Shown one piece after another: positions 24,612-33,088 of a DNA stretch of 33,088 nucleotides. The DNA comes from Burkholderiales bacterium. GTDB lineage: Bacteria; Pseudomonadota; Gammaproteobacteria; Burkholderiales; Burkholderiaceae_C. The stretch spans positions 1 through 33,088 of the forward strand of contig JAGWTP010000040.1 in the NCBI GenBank assembly GCA_028868895.1, read 5' to 3'. The position numbers and the translations under genes were made by a program. The stretch's first letter is position 1; every line of letters starts with the position of its first letter. Under the pieces are notes generated by a model. It was not told where the DNA came from, searched no databases, and saw only the letters and a list, made by a program, of their open reading frames with translations.

Positions 24612-26156
24612 TCAATTCGGTGCGGCCGAAGCCGCTGGCTCGAAGGCCGGCGGCGTCTGCGCCGTGGCCAGCTCGCCGCGGCTCCACCAGCCTCCGCCAA
24701 GGGCCTGGAACAGCGCCGCGGTATCGGCATATCGCAAGGCCTGGGCCTGAACGAGGCCGATGCGGGTCTGCTGCAGGCTGCGCTGCGCATCGAGCAGCAA
24801 AAGGTAGCTCACCGCACCGGCGGTGTACTGGCGCGTCACCAGTTCGAGTGACTGCTGCGCCAGGGATTCGGCGTCGGCCTGCGCGCGCATCGCCTGGGCG
24901 TCGAGGTCGAGTGCGCGCAGCGTGTTGGCGACGTTCAGGAATGCGTTCAACACGGTTTGCTGGTACTGCGCCTGCGCCTGATCGAAGGCCGCCTGCGCCG
25001 CTTCGCGCCTGGACCGCAAGGCGCCGCCGTTGAAGATCGGCGCCAGCACGCCGGCCCCCAGGCTCCAGGCCGAACTGCTGGCGGCGAACAGCTGGTCGAG
25101 CTTGAAGCTTTGCGCGCCCACGCTCCCCGACAGCGTGATCTGCGGATATTGGTTGGCCACCGCCACGCCGACTTGCGCACTGGCCGCGTGCAGCAGGGCC
25201 TCGCTCGCGCGGATGTCCGGGCGCTGGCGCACCAGCGCCGACGGCAGGCTCACCGGCAGCGCTCGCGGCAGTTGCAGCTGGCCCAGATCGAAGGCCGGCA
25301 GGCCGTCGTCGCCGGGCAGGCGACCCGCGTAGACGGCCAGTTGCTGATGCGTCAGCGCCAGCGACTTCTCCAGCGGCGCCAGCGTGGCGCGGGTCTGCGC
25401 CAATTGGGTGCGCTGGGCGAGCACGGCCTGCTGCGCCACCGCGCCCAGCGCGGCCTGCCTCTCGACCAGCGCCAGCGCGCTTTGCTGGGCCGCGATCACC
25501 TCGTGCGTGGCCTGCAACTGGGCGCGAAGCGATGCTTCCTGCATCGCACTGGTGACCAGGTTGGCGGTCAGGCTCAGGTACGCGGCCTCGACCTGGTAGC
25601 GCTGGTAGTCCACCTGGGCTTGCAGGCCCTCGAGTTCGCGCCTCGTGCCGCCGAAGGCGTCGAGCGCGTACGTCACGTTGACCGACGCGTTGTACAGGCT
25701 GTAGACGATGCCACCGGGCACATTGCTGGAGGTCTGCGAGGCGCGCTCGCGCGTCGCGCCCAACTGGCCGGTGACGCCGGGCCACTGCTTGCTGCCGGCA
25801 TCGGCCGCATACAGCGCCTGCGCCTGGCGCAGCGCCGCCTGGGCCGAGGCCAGCGTGGGGCTGTGCTCGATGGCCGAGCGGATCAGTTGGTCCAGCGCCG
25901 GCGACCGATACACCTGCCACCACAGCGCCGGCACGTCCTGTCCCGGTTCGAAGTGCTGCGCCGCACCGCCGACGCCTGCGGCACTGGCGGTCGAGTCGGG
26001 CAACGGCGCCGCGGTATAGGGGTGGCCCGCAGTGGTCGCGGGTACCGGCGGCGGCTTGAAGTCGGGGCCGACCGCGCAGCCGGCCAGGACCAGGCCGATG
26101 GCGGCCACCAGGCCAGCGCGGCGCCGGTGCGGCCGGTGGCTGGACCGGCTCACCAC
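24612..26156 (-). CDS. NodT/OprM-family outer-membrane efflux lipoprotein
   Basis: 514 residues from a GTG at 26156 (GTG at 26153 is an equal alternative); the frame stays open to 26369, but the extra sequence precedes the signal peptide and does not look coding. The signal peptide ends LVLAGC, a lipobox with Cys27. The mature protein begins AVGPDFKPPPVP, typical of the family. The two repeated TolC-type domains are seen in WWQVYRSPALDQLIRSAIEH, SPTLASAQAALRQAQ, RPDIRASEALLHAASAQVGV and ANQYPQITLSGSVG. It forms the exit duct for the RND pump. It precedes the adaptor gene by 75 bases, so the order on the transcript is channel, adaptor, pump. Confidence 0.92.
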   Translation of the reverse strand: MVSRSSHRPHRRRAGLVAAIGLVLAGCAVGPDFKPPPVPATTAGHPYTAAPLPDSTASAAGVGGAAQHFEPGQDVPALWWQVYRSPALDQLIRSAIEHSPTLASAQAALRQAQALYAADAGSKQWPGVTGQLGATRERASQTSSNVPGGIVYSLYNASVNVTYALDAFGGTRRELEGLQAQVDYQRYQVEAAYLSLTANLVTSAMQEASLRAQLQATHEVIAAQQSALALVERQAALGAVAQQAVLAQRTQLAQTRATLAPLEKSLALTHQQLAVYAGRLPGDDGLPAFDLGQLQLPRALPVSLPSALVRQRPDIRASEALLHAASAQVGVAVANQYPQITLSGSVGAQSFKLDQLFAASSSAWSLGAGVLAPIFNGGALRSRREAAQAAFDQAQAQYQQTVLNAFLNVANTLRALDLDAQAMRAQADAESLAQQSLELVTRQYTAGAVSYLLLLDAQRSLQQTRIGLVQAQALRYADTAALFQALGGGWWSRGELATAQTPPAFEPAASAAPN

Positions 26157-26242
26157 GAACGCCCCGAAGGTTCGGCGGCGCTGCGCGGCGAAGGCATCGG
26201 ACGCGCGAGCACCGCCGGTTTCGTCAGGGCGGGGCCGCTGCT

Positions 26243-26259
26243 GGTTGCAGTGCACAACC
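26243..26259. repeat. Imperfect palindrome upstream of the efflux operon
   Basis: GGTTG (26243-26247) and CAACC (26255-26259) flank CAGTGCA in the 250-base gap upstream of the efflux operon and downstream of the FadR-type gene. It has operator-like dimensions. No TetR or MarR-type regulator gene is adjacent, and nothing else was recognised in this gap. Confidence 0.25.
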
Positions 26260-26406
26260 TCTGGTGGCCGTCGCGAGGGCGTGCGGGTCCGAACGTTGAT
26301 TTCATCGGGCCGAAGTCTAGGCCACGATGGATTTTCTTGCCGTGGCGCCGGAGCTGCACCGCCGGCCAATCGGATCGGCGTTGGCGCCCCTTGGCTTACG
26401 CGCGCC

Positions 26407-27183
26407 TCATGCGGCGCCGACCTTGCGGACCCGCGCCTTCAGTCGTGGCGCCGGCACACCCAGCGACGGCAGCTTGCGGCGCGTCTTGAGCACCTCCTCG
26501 ATGTCGTCGTTGGCGCCATCGATCAGCACGATGATCGCGCGCTCGGCCTTCTGCGGCGAGCGGGCGATCACCGCGTCGAGCACGGCGCGGTGCAGTGGCA
26601 GCGACTGTGCCGGGCCGTCGGGGCGCGCGGTCGAGATCTCGAAGCTGGTGCGCAGCAGCGCGCCCAGCGCCTTGCTCATCTGCGCGACCATGCGGTTGTG
26701 GCAGGCGCGCAGCAGGCCCTGGTGAAAGCGCAGGTCGCTGCTGACGTAGTCGCCGCCTTCGTCGATCGACAGCTTCATGCCGGCGTAGGCGGTCTCGATT
26801 TCGGCGATGTCCTGCGCGGTGGCGCGCTCGGCGGCCAGGCGCACCGCGGCTGGCTCGACCAGGCGGCGCAGTTCCTGCAGATCGCGCAGGAACTCGCGTG
26901 ACAGGCCCGCGCGCGACTGCCACGCGACCACGTCGGGGTCGAACCAGTTCCACTGGTCTTCGTTGAGCACCCGGGTGCCGACCTTCGGGCCGGTGACCAG
27001 CAGGCCCTTGGCGATCAGCGACTTGACGGCCTCGCGGATCACCGTGCGGCTGACGCCGAGCTCTTCGCACAGCAGTGGCTCGGGCGGCAGCGAGCTGCCC
27101 ACCGGATAGCGGCCGGTGACGATCGCTTCACCGAGCAGATCGACGGTGCCACCATGGACGTTCTTGATCATCGGCGGTGCCAT
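26407..27183 (-). CDS. FadR-subfamily GntR transcriptional regulator
   Basis: 258 residues; the ATG at 27183 overlaps the cupin stop (TGATG). The N-terminal winged helix (about 8-75) includes LGEAIVTGRYPVGSSLPPEP and LCEELGVSRTVIREAVKSLI, then KGLLVTGPKVGTRV, the GntR signature. The C-terminal all-helical FCD domain (about 95-235) contains DLRFHQGLLRACHN and LPLHRAVLDAVIARSPQKAE with the metal-binding Asp/His positions. Regulators of this group respond to sugar acids or other carboxylates and repress the adjacent catabolic genes. Its place as the last gene of the sugar operon suggests it controls that operon and therefore itself. Confidence 0.92.
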   Translation of the reverse strand: MAPPMIKNVHGGTVDLLGEAIVTGRYPVGSSLPPEPLLCEELGVSRTVIREAVKSLIAKGLLVTGPKVGTRVLNEDQWNWFDPDVVAWQSRAGLSREFLRDLQELRRLVEPAAVRLAAERATAQDIAEIETAYAGMKLSIDEGGDYVSSDLRFHQGLLRACHNRMVAQMSKALGALLRTSFEISTARPDGPAQSLPLHRAVLDAVIARSPQKAERAIIVLIDGANDDIEEVLKTRRKLPSLGVPAPRLKARVRKVGAA

Positions 27184-27575
27184 CAACCGCGCACGAACAG
27201 CGTGACCAGCGGCTGGTCGCCGAGCTGTCGGCTCCAGTGGCCGTGCACCGCGGCATCGAACACCGCGCCCGCGGGCACGGTGTCGGCCGAATAGAAATGC
27301 TGGCCGGGCCCGAACACCCGCGAGCTGCCGTCGCGTAGGCCGATCTCCATGCGCCCGCTCAGGATGAACACCCATTGCGGCGTGGTCGTGCAATGGAACG
27401 TGCTGCGAAACCCAACCGGGCTGTGGCGCAACTGAAAGCCGCCGCTGGCCATCAGCGGCGACAGCAGCGCGGCCGGCGTGCCCTCGCTCAGCATGAGTTC
27501 GTGCTCGCGAAAGCGCGCGCGGCCGTCGGTGTCGGTGTACAGCGTGACCTGGGTGAACGTGGCGGGGGTGCTCAA
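27183..27575 (-). CDS. Cupin-domain protein of the sugar-acid operon
   Basis: 130 residues with a single beta-barrel cupin. The core is FHCTTTPQWVFILSGRMEIG followed by VFGPGQHFYSADT. The usual first-motif metal ligands HxH...E are reduced to a lone His followed by Thr and Gln, so a standard metal centre is doubtful. Small cupins occur in sugar-acid operons as isomerases or ligand-binding proteins; this one cannot be assigned. It starts 10 bases after the SDR stop and overlaps the regulator gene, which ties it to the same transcript. Confidence 0.8.
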   Translation of the reverse strand: MSTPATFTQVTLYTDTDGRARFREHELMLSEGTPAALLSPLMASGGFQLRHSPVGFRSTFHCTTTPQWVFILSGRMEIGLRDGSSRVFGPGQHFYSADTVPAGAVFDAAVHGHWSRQLGDQPLVTLFVRG

Positions 27576-27585
27576 GCGGGTGCTT

Positions 27586-28356
27586 TCAGAGTGAGGCGGT
27601 CAGGCCACCATCGACATAAAGGATATGGCCGTTGACGAAGCGCGACGCGTCGCTGGCGAGGAACACGGCGGCGCCGGCGAGATCGTCCAGGTCACCCCAG
27701 CGCCGGTTCGGCGTGCGGTTGACGAGCCAGGCATCGAATTGCGGATCGGCGGCGAGCTTCTCGGTCAGCTCGGTCTTGAAGTAGCCCGGGCCGATGCCGT
27801 TGACGTTGATGCCGTGCGGCCCGAGGTCGATCGCCATGCCCTGGGTCAGCATCTTGGCCGCACCCTTGCTCGTGGCATAGGCGGCGGTGCCCGGCCGGCC
27901 GAATGCGCTCATCACCGAGCAGATGTTGATGATGCGGCCGCGCCGGCGCGGCACCATGCGCTGCGCCACGGCCTGGCCGGTGATGAACAGGCCGTCGACG
28001 TTGGTGCTCATCACCGCGCGCCAGTCGTCCAGCGACACCTCGTGGAATGCGCCGCGGCGGGTGCCGCCGGCGTTGTTGACGAGGATGTCGATCGGCCCGA
28101 TCTCGGCTTCGATCGACGCGACGGCCGCCTGCACCGCCGCGCTGTCGGTGACGTCGAAGGCGCGCGCGTGCACCGTCAGCCCCTGCCCCGCCAACGCGGC
28201 CTGCGCCTGCGCCAGCCGCTCGCGGTTGCGGGCGTTGAGCACGACCACGGCGCCGGACTGCGCGAGCGCGCGCGCGAGCGCGAACCCGATGCCGGTGGAC
28301 GAGCCGGTGAGCAGGGCGATGCGGCCGTCGAGGCGGAAGGTCTGGGCGTTGATCAT
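27586..28356 (-). CDS. SDR oxidoreductase, gluconate 5-dehydrogenase-like
   Basis: 256 residues. It is a classical short-chain dehydrogenase: cofactor loop TGSSTGIG (17-24), NNAG (94-97), catalytic Ser147, Tyr160 and Lys164 in AAYATSKGAAK, and the C-terminal NGHILYVDGG. Overall sequence (FRLDGRIALLTGSSTGIGFA) resembles IdnO/Gno-type gluconate 5-dehydrogenases, which reversibly reduce 5-ketogluconate to gluconate. The direct coupling to gluconokinase (ATGA overlap at 28353-28356) supports the assignment; related sugar or polyol substrates remain possible. Confidence 0.86.
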   Translation of the reverse strand: MINAQTFRLDGRIALLTGSSTGIGFALARALAQSGAVVVLNARNRERLAQAQAALAGQGLTVHARAFDVTDSAAVQAAVASIEAEIGPIDILVNNAGGTRRGAFHEVSLDDWRAVMSTNVDGLFITGQAVAQRMVPRRRGRIINICSVMSAFGRPGTAAYATSKGAAKMLTQGMAIDLGPHGINVNGIGPGYFKTELTEKLAADPQFDAWLVNRTPNRRWGDLDDLAGAAVFLASDASRFVNGHILYVDGGLTASL

Positions 28357-28889
28357 GGCGGTGATGGGGGTGGATGCGGCTGAGCGAGCCAGGTCGCGGC
28401 CAGTGCGACGATCTGGTCGGGCGTGAGCACGGCCTCGAAGGTCGCGGCCCGCTCGTCGGCGCCGGGGGGCTCGAGCGTCTGCAACTGGCTGGCGAGCAGC
28501 GAAGCGGGCATGAAGTGATCGGTGCGCGCTTGCAGGCGCTGCGTCAGCAACGCCTCGTCGGCGTGCAGGTGCACGAACGCCAGCTCGCTCGACGCCGCCC
28601 GCAGCAGGTTGCGGTAGCTGCGCTTGAGGGCCGAGCACGAAACGACCAGGGCGTGCCGCGACGCGCTCGCGTCGGCGAGTTGCACGGTGATTTCGCGCAA
28701 CCAGTCGAGCCGGTCGTTGTCGGTCAACGCGATGCCCGCGGCCATGCGCTCGACATTGCGCGGCGGGTGCAGGTCATCGCCTTCGAGGAATTCCGCGCCG
28801 AGCCGCCGCGCGAGCAGCCGGCCGACGGTGCTCTTGCCGCAACCGCTGACACCCATGACGACCACGAGTTGCGTGCGGGCGGCGGGCAT
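28353..28889 (-). CDS. gntK: Gluconokinase
   Basis: 178 residues, the size of GntK/IdnK. The P-loop is GVSGCGKS (13-20), followed by FLEGDDLHPPRNVERMAAGI and ALTDNDRLDWL, where the Asp/His pair contacts substrate. CSALKRSYRNLLR and the lid DHFMPASLLASQLQTLEP are diagnostic of gluconate kinases. It phosphorylates gluconate to 6-phosphogluconate, feeding the Entner-Doudoroff and pentose phosphate routes. One base separates its start from the ABC ATPase stop. The C-terminal Pro-rich extension (QPHPPPSPP) is not part of the fold. Confidence 0.95.
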   Translation of the reverse strand: MPAARTQLVVVMGVSGCGKSTVGRLLARRLGAEFLEGDDLHPPRNVERMAAGIALTDNDRLDWLREITVQLADASASRHALVVSCSALKRSYRNLLRAASSELAFVHLHADEALLTQRLQARTDHFMPASLLASQLQTLEPPGADERAATFEAVLTPDQIVALAATWLAQPHPPPSPP

Positions 28890-28890
28890 G

Positions 28891-29976
<1,086 letters not shown>

Positions 29977-30013
29977 GGGTTGTCCCGTTGTCTGTCGTGA
30001 ACGCCGGTGCGGT

Positions 30014-30868
30014 TCAGCTCTTCACCGCGCCGGCGGTCAGGCCGCCGACCATGTAGCGCTTGAAGGCGTAGTAGATCGCCGCCGGCGGCAGCGCGTAGAT
30101 GAAGCCGGTGGCCATCAGCAGCTCCCACGGCGAGTCGTCGGCCGACAGGAAGTTGCCCAGCGCCACCGCCAGCGTGATGCTGCGGTCGTTCGACAGCAGC
30201 AGGAACGCGTACAGGTACTCGTTCCAGGCCAGCAGCAGCGCATAGGTGCCCACCGCCACCAGTGACGGCACCATCAGCGGCAGGTACACCAGGCGCAGCA
30301 GCTGCAGCGGCGAGGCGCCGTCGATGCGCGCGGCTTCGTCCAGCTCGTAGGGCAACTTGTCGGAGGCCTGCTTGAGCACCCAGATGCAGTACGGCGAAGC
30401 GATCGTGACCATCGCCAGGATCAGCGACCACTGGTTGTTCAGCAGCCCGTAGTTGCTCATGGTCTTGTACATCGGCACCGCGAGGAACGCCGCCGGGATG
30501 AAGTAGGTGAACAGCGCCAGGTTCATCACCGTGCGCCCGCCGCGCAGCTTGAGCCGGCTGATCGCGAACGCCGCGGTGGTGGCCACGAACAGCGTGATCG
30601 CCGCGACCGCGACCGCGATCAGCACCGAGTTGCCGAGCTGCAACCAGAAGTGGTTGAGGTAGAAATGCTTTTCCTCGAACACGATCGCGAAGTTCTGCAG
30701 CGTCGGGTGCGTCGGCCACAGCCGCCCCGAGGTGGCCGAGTCGCGCGGCGAGATCGCGAACAGGAACAGGTGGTAGACCGGGATGATGGTCCACAGGAAC
30801 AGCGGGATGCCGATCAGCAGCAGCTTGGCTTCGGTCGTCACCGACTTCCAGGTGATGCGCTTGCTCAT
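30014..30868 (-). CDS. Carbohydrate ABC transporter permease, MalG-like
   Basis: 284 residues with six predicted membrane helices, the first at about 16-36 ([20 protein letters not shown]). The EAA loop that contacts the ATPase is [20 protein letters not shown] followed by YLPLMVPSL (about 185-215). The C-terminus [19 protein letters not shown] is typical of MalG/UgpE proteins of the CUT1 class. The ATG overlaps the previous permease stop (ATGA at 30865-30868), consistent with equal synthesis of the two permeases. Confidence 0.94.
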   Translation of the reverse strand: MSKRITWKSVTTEAKLLLIGIPLFLWTIIPVYHLFLFAISPRDSATSGRLWPTHPTLQNFAIVFEEKHFYLNHFWLQLGNSVLIAVAVAAITLFVATTAAFAISRLKLRGGRTVMNLALFTYFIPAAFLAVPMYKTMSNYGLLNNQWSLILAMVTIASPYCIWVLKQASDKLPYELDEAARIDGASPLQLLRLVYLPLMVPSLVAVGTYALLLAWNEYLYAFLLLSNDRSITLAVALGNFLSADDSPWELLMATGFIYALPPAAIYYAFKRYMVGGLTAGAVKS

Positions 30869-31734
30869 TTCGACAACCGCTTCATCATGAAGTACACCAG
30901 CGGCAGCACGAAGGGCAGCGCGACCACGATCGCGGCCATCGACAGGTCGACCTCGTCGAGCCGCAGGTAGCGGATGCCCAGCGTGGCCAGCACGTGCGTC
31001 AGGTCGGCCGGCCCGCCGCCGGTGAGCAGGTACACGCTGTTGAAGTCGCCGAGCGTCCAGATCATCGACAGGATCAGCGAGGTGACGTACAACGTGCGCA
31101 TCGACGGCCAGGTGATGTAGCGGAACTTCTGCCAGTTCGAGGCGCCATCGACTGCCGCGGCCTCGTACTGTTCGGCCGGGATCGCCAGGCGCCCGGCGAT
31201 CAGGATCAGGGTCCAGAACGGCAGCGACTTCCACACGTGCATCAGCATCGCCAGCCCGAGCGCGAGCGTCGGGTCGTTGAGCCAGTTGGGCCCGTCGGCG
31301 CCCGTCAGCTTGAAGATCAGCGTGTTGACCACGCCCCACTCGGGGTTGAGCATGAAGCGCACCGACAGGATCGTCGGGATCGACGGCAGCGCCCAGGGCA
31401 GGATGAACACCAGCGACAGCGCCTTGATCCACCAGCGCTGCTGCACGAAAAATCCCGACAGCACCAGCGCGATCACCATCTTCACGTTGATGCCCACGAT
31501 CACGAACACGAGCGTGTTGATGACGGTGCGAAAGAAGATCGGGTCGGCGAACAGCCGCACGTAGCTCTGCGGGTGCCGTGCCAGCCACAGGCCGTAGCCC
31601 ACCGGGTAGAGCACGAAGATCAGGAACACCAGCACATAGGGCAGCACCAGCACGCGGCCCCAGAACTGCCAGCGGTCGGGGGCGCGGCGGGCGGCGGGCA
31701 GGGCGGCGGCGCTCGCGGTGGCGGCGGTGCTCAT
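30865..31734 (-). CDS. Carbohydrate ABC transporter permease, MalF-like
   Basis: 289 residues with six helices, the first at about 27-50 (VLVLPYVLVFLIFVLYPVGY). The EAA loop is EQYEAAAVDGASNWQKFRYI followed by TWPSMR (about 192-218). It pairs with the MalG-like protein to form the membrane channel. The ribosome-binding site GAGGGGGTGAT lies just upstream and coincides with the outer arm of the palindromic cluster at 31744-31874, so access to it may depend on that structure. Confidence 0.94.
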   Translation of the reverse strand: MSTAATASAAALPAARRAPDRWQFWGRVLVLPYVLVFLIFVLYPVGYGLWLARHPQSYVRLFADPIFFRTVINTLVFVIVGINVKMVIALVLSGFFVQQRWWIKALSLVFILPWALPSIPTILSVRFMLNPEWGVVNTLIFKLTGADGPNWLNDPTLALGLAMLMHVWKSLPFWTLILIAGRLAIPAEQYEAAAVDGASNWQKFRYITWPSMRTLYVTSLILSMIWTLGDFNSVYLLTGGGPADLTHVLATLGIRYLRLDEVDLSMAAIVVALPFVLPLVYFMMKRLSK

Positions 31735-31743
31735 TGGATCACC

Positions 31744-31874
31744 CCCTCACCCCGGCCCTCTCCCCCGGGTACGGGGGAGAGGGCGTCTGCCTTCCGGCGC
31801 CGGTGCGTCGGGCACCGGCGCGGTGGACTTGTGTTGCCCCCTCTCCCGCCTGCGGGAGAGGGTTGGGGTGAGGG
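31744..31874. repeat. REP/BIME-like palindromic cluster between binding-protein and permease genes
   Basis: Outer arms CCCTCACCCC (31744-31753) and GGGGTGAGGG (31865-31874) enclose three hairpins. Hairpin one has a 12-bp stem: GCCCTCTCCCCC (31755-31766) with GGGGGAGAGGGC (31773-31784). Hairpin two has a 10-bp stem: GCGCCGGTGC (31797-31806) with GCACCGGCGC (31812-31821). Hairpin three has a 10-bp stem: CCCTCTCCCG (31839-31848) with CGGGAGAGGG (31853-31862). The CCCTCTCCC/GGGAGAGGG units plus the CCCTCACCCC arms are a common intergenic palindrome type in GC-rich proteobacteria. The cluster fills almost the whole 155-base gap. Confidence 0.85.
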
Positions 31875-31889
31875 CAACCGCACGTTCAC

Positions 31890-33088
31890 TCAGCCCGCAA
31901 CCGCCTTGATGCGCGCGATCATCTCGTCGACCGCCTTGTCCACCGGCACCTTCTCGTTGATCACCCGGTTCATCGCCTTGGCCCAGACGTTCTCGTTGTT
32001 CAGGATCGTGAACTTGTAGTTCTTCGTGAATTCGAATGTCACGGTGCCGTTCATGTACTGGTTGTAGACCGACCTGCGATGGCGGTCGGCCTGCCAGAAC
32101 GGGCTCTGCTGCGCCACCTTGGTGACCGGGAACCAGCGGCCCAGCGCGCCTTCGACGTACGGCGTGAGGTTGTCTTCTTCGAGCAGGAACGAGACGAACT
32201 GCTTGGCGGCGGCCTTGTTCTTCGCGTCCTTGAAGATCACGCCGGTCTTGACCGCGGTGCGGTAGACCATCTTGCTGCCGTCGGGCTTGTTGGGGAATCC
32301 CGCCGTGCGGATCAGCTCGTAGTAGTTCTTCTTGGCGACGGCGCGCTGCTCGTCGGTCAGGGTCGTGTTGTTCAGGTCGTCGAGCCACTTGGCGGCGATC
32401 GAGATCGTCGCGTTGTGGGTCATGATGGTGGTGCGGTTGTGGAACGCGACGTTGTTGTCCGGGTCCTTCCAGCTCGTGCTCGACGGCGGCGAGCAGCCCT
32501 TCAGGTAGATCGAGGTGTAGTCGGTCAGCGCGTGAATCAAGCCCTCGCGCACCGCGGGGCTGTCGACCAGCAGCTTGCCGTTGTCGTCGACGAGCTTGAC
32601 GTTGTAGGCGTCGGCGAAGGTCAGGAACGAATAGAACGAATCGCTCGAATCCACCCCCAGCGGCTGGCCGATGCCATACACGCGCGTGCCGGTCTTCTGG
32701 CGGTAGGCCGGCTGGACCTTGTCGCACCAGAAGCTCCAGTAGTCCTTCCAGTTCGTCGGAATGTCCGATTCCTTGTAGCCCGCCTCGTTGAGCATGTCGA
32801 TCCAGTACTGGATGTGCATGGTCTGCTGCTTGAGCGGGAACGCGTAGTAGGCGCGTGTCTTGGTCTTGTCGTTGTAGAGGTAGGTGGTCTCGACCGTGTT
32901 CGGCGCGAAGCGGGCGCGGATCGGCTCGATCACGCTGCTGATGTCTTCGAGCTTGCCGTCGTAGGCCCACTTGCCGGTGACCTGGAAGTCGTAGACGTCG
33001 GCGTAGGCCACGTCGGGCGGGTTGCCCGAATCGAGCGCGGCCACGGTCTTGGGGATCATGTCCTGGATCGGGTACTGCGACAGCTCGA
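31890..33088 (-). CDS. ABC transporter substrate-binding protein, sugar type (N-terminus outside window)
   Basis: The frame is open to the right edge; about 399 codons are visible and the start and signal peptide lie outside. The sequence is a cluster B periplasmic binding protein (MalE-like, family 1). Diagnostic stretches are MIPKTVAALDSGNPPDVAYA, QTMHIQYWIDMLNEAGYKES, PTNWKDYWSF, DAKNKAAAKQFVSFLLEEDN and WFPVTKVAQQSPFW. It captures the substrate in the periplasm for the MalFG-like permeases. It is the first visible gene of the uptake operon and is separated from the permeases by a palindromic cluster. The ligand is not deducible; the downstream gluconate enzymes point to a sugar acid or a sugar oxidised to one. 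Confidence 0.93.
   Translation of the reverse strand, partial: ELSQYPIQDMIPKTVAALDSGNPPDVAYADVYDFQVTGKWAYDGKLEDISSVIEPIRARFAPNTVETTYLYNDKTKTRAYYAFPLKQQTMHIQYWIDMLNEAGYKESDIPTNWKDYWSFWCDKVQPAYRQKTGTRVYGIGQPLGVDSSDSFYSFLTFADAYNVKLVDDNGKLLVDSPAVREGLIHALTDYTSIYLKGCSPPSSTSWKDPDNNVAFHNRTTIMTHNATISIAAKWLDDLNNTTLTDEQRAVAKKNYYELIRTAGFPNKPDGSKMVYRTAVKTGVIFKDAKNKAAAKQFVSFLLEEDNLTPYVEGALGRWFPVTKVAQQSPFWQADRHRRSVYNQYMNGTVTFEFTKNYKFTILNNENVWAKAMNRVINEKVPVDKAVDEMIARIKAVAG

Overview
The window is very GC-rich DNA with dense gene packing, short or overlapping gene junctions and strong third-position GC. The gene set (a RibBA whose second domain is degenerate, a ribD-ribE-ribBA-ribH-nusB block, glyA-nrdR, an MXKDX-repeat protein, a TssQ-like lipoprotein) suggests a betaproteobacterium of the order Burkholderiales, possibly the Leptothrix/Rubrivivax/Rhizobacter side of that order. 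This placement is inference from gene content, not from a marker phylogeny. Nearly everything is on the minus strand; only the fragment at the left edge, ubiD and a candidate small RNA are on the plus strand.

Layout, left to right. 1-144: C-terminal end of a hydantoinase B/5-oxoprolinase-type gene (+). 162-2657: ybgC-tolQ-tolR-tolA (-), the energised half of the Tol-Pal envelope system, without tolB-pal next to it. 2722-4766: a transmembrane Ser/Thr protein kinase with a C-terminal PEGA-like region, followed two bases later by a small TssQ-like lipoprotein (-). 5006-6196: a class I/II aminotransferase. 6274-6561: a secreted Met/Lys/Asp-rich MXKDX-repeat protein. 6766-10756: the riboflavin block ribD-ribE-ribBA-ribH-nusB. 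10768-15204: five pilin-like genes (fimT, pilE-like, pilW, pilX, pilV-like) that run into ribD with an 11-base gap. 15325-17047: glyA-nrdR, preceded by a leader that matches the ZTP (pfl) riboswitch. 17304-18224: a membrane-anchored lytic transglycosylase. 18492-20069: ubiD (+), followed by a structured, terminator-ended candidate sRNA. 20321-26156: a tripartite RND efflux operon (outer-membrane lipoprotein, periplasmic adaptor, HAE1-type pump). 26407-33088: a sugar or sugar-acid uptake and catabolism operon (substrate-binding protein, two permeases, ATPase, gluconokinase, gluconate-5-dehydrogenase-like SDR, cupin, FadR-type regulator) that continues past the right edge.

How the parts work. 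The rib genes supply most of the flavin pathway, but the second domain of RibBA lacks GTP cyclohydrolase II residues, so a separate ribA is expected elsewhere. The glyA leader would link serine hydroxymethyltransferase to the folate-stress signal ZTP. In the sugar operon the imported compound is probably an aldonate or a sugar oxidised to one: the SDR interconverts ketogluconate and gluconate and GntK phosphorylates gluconate. A 131-base palindromic cluster lies between the binding-protein gene and the first permease gene and overlaps the permease ribosome-binding site.

I did not find a complete novel defence or mobile system. The least ordinary items are the kinase/TssQ-like pair without a T6SS cluster, the palindrome cluster in the sugar operon, the sRNA candidate after ubiD, the glyA riboswitch and the pilin cluster without pilY1.
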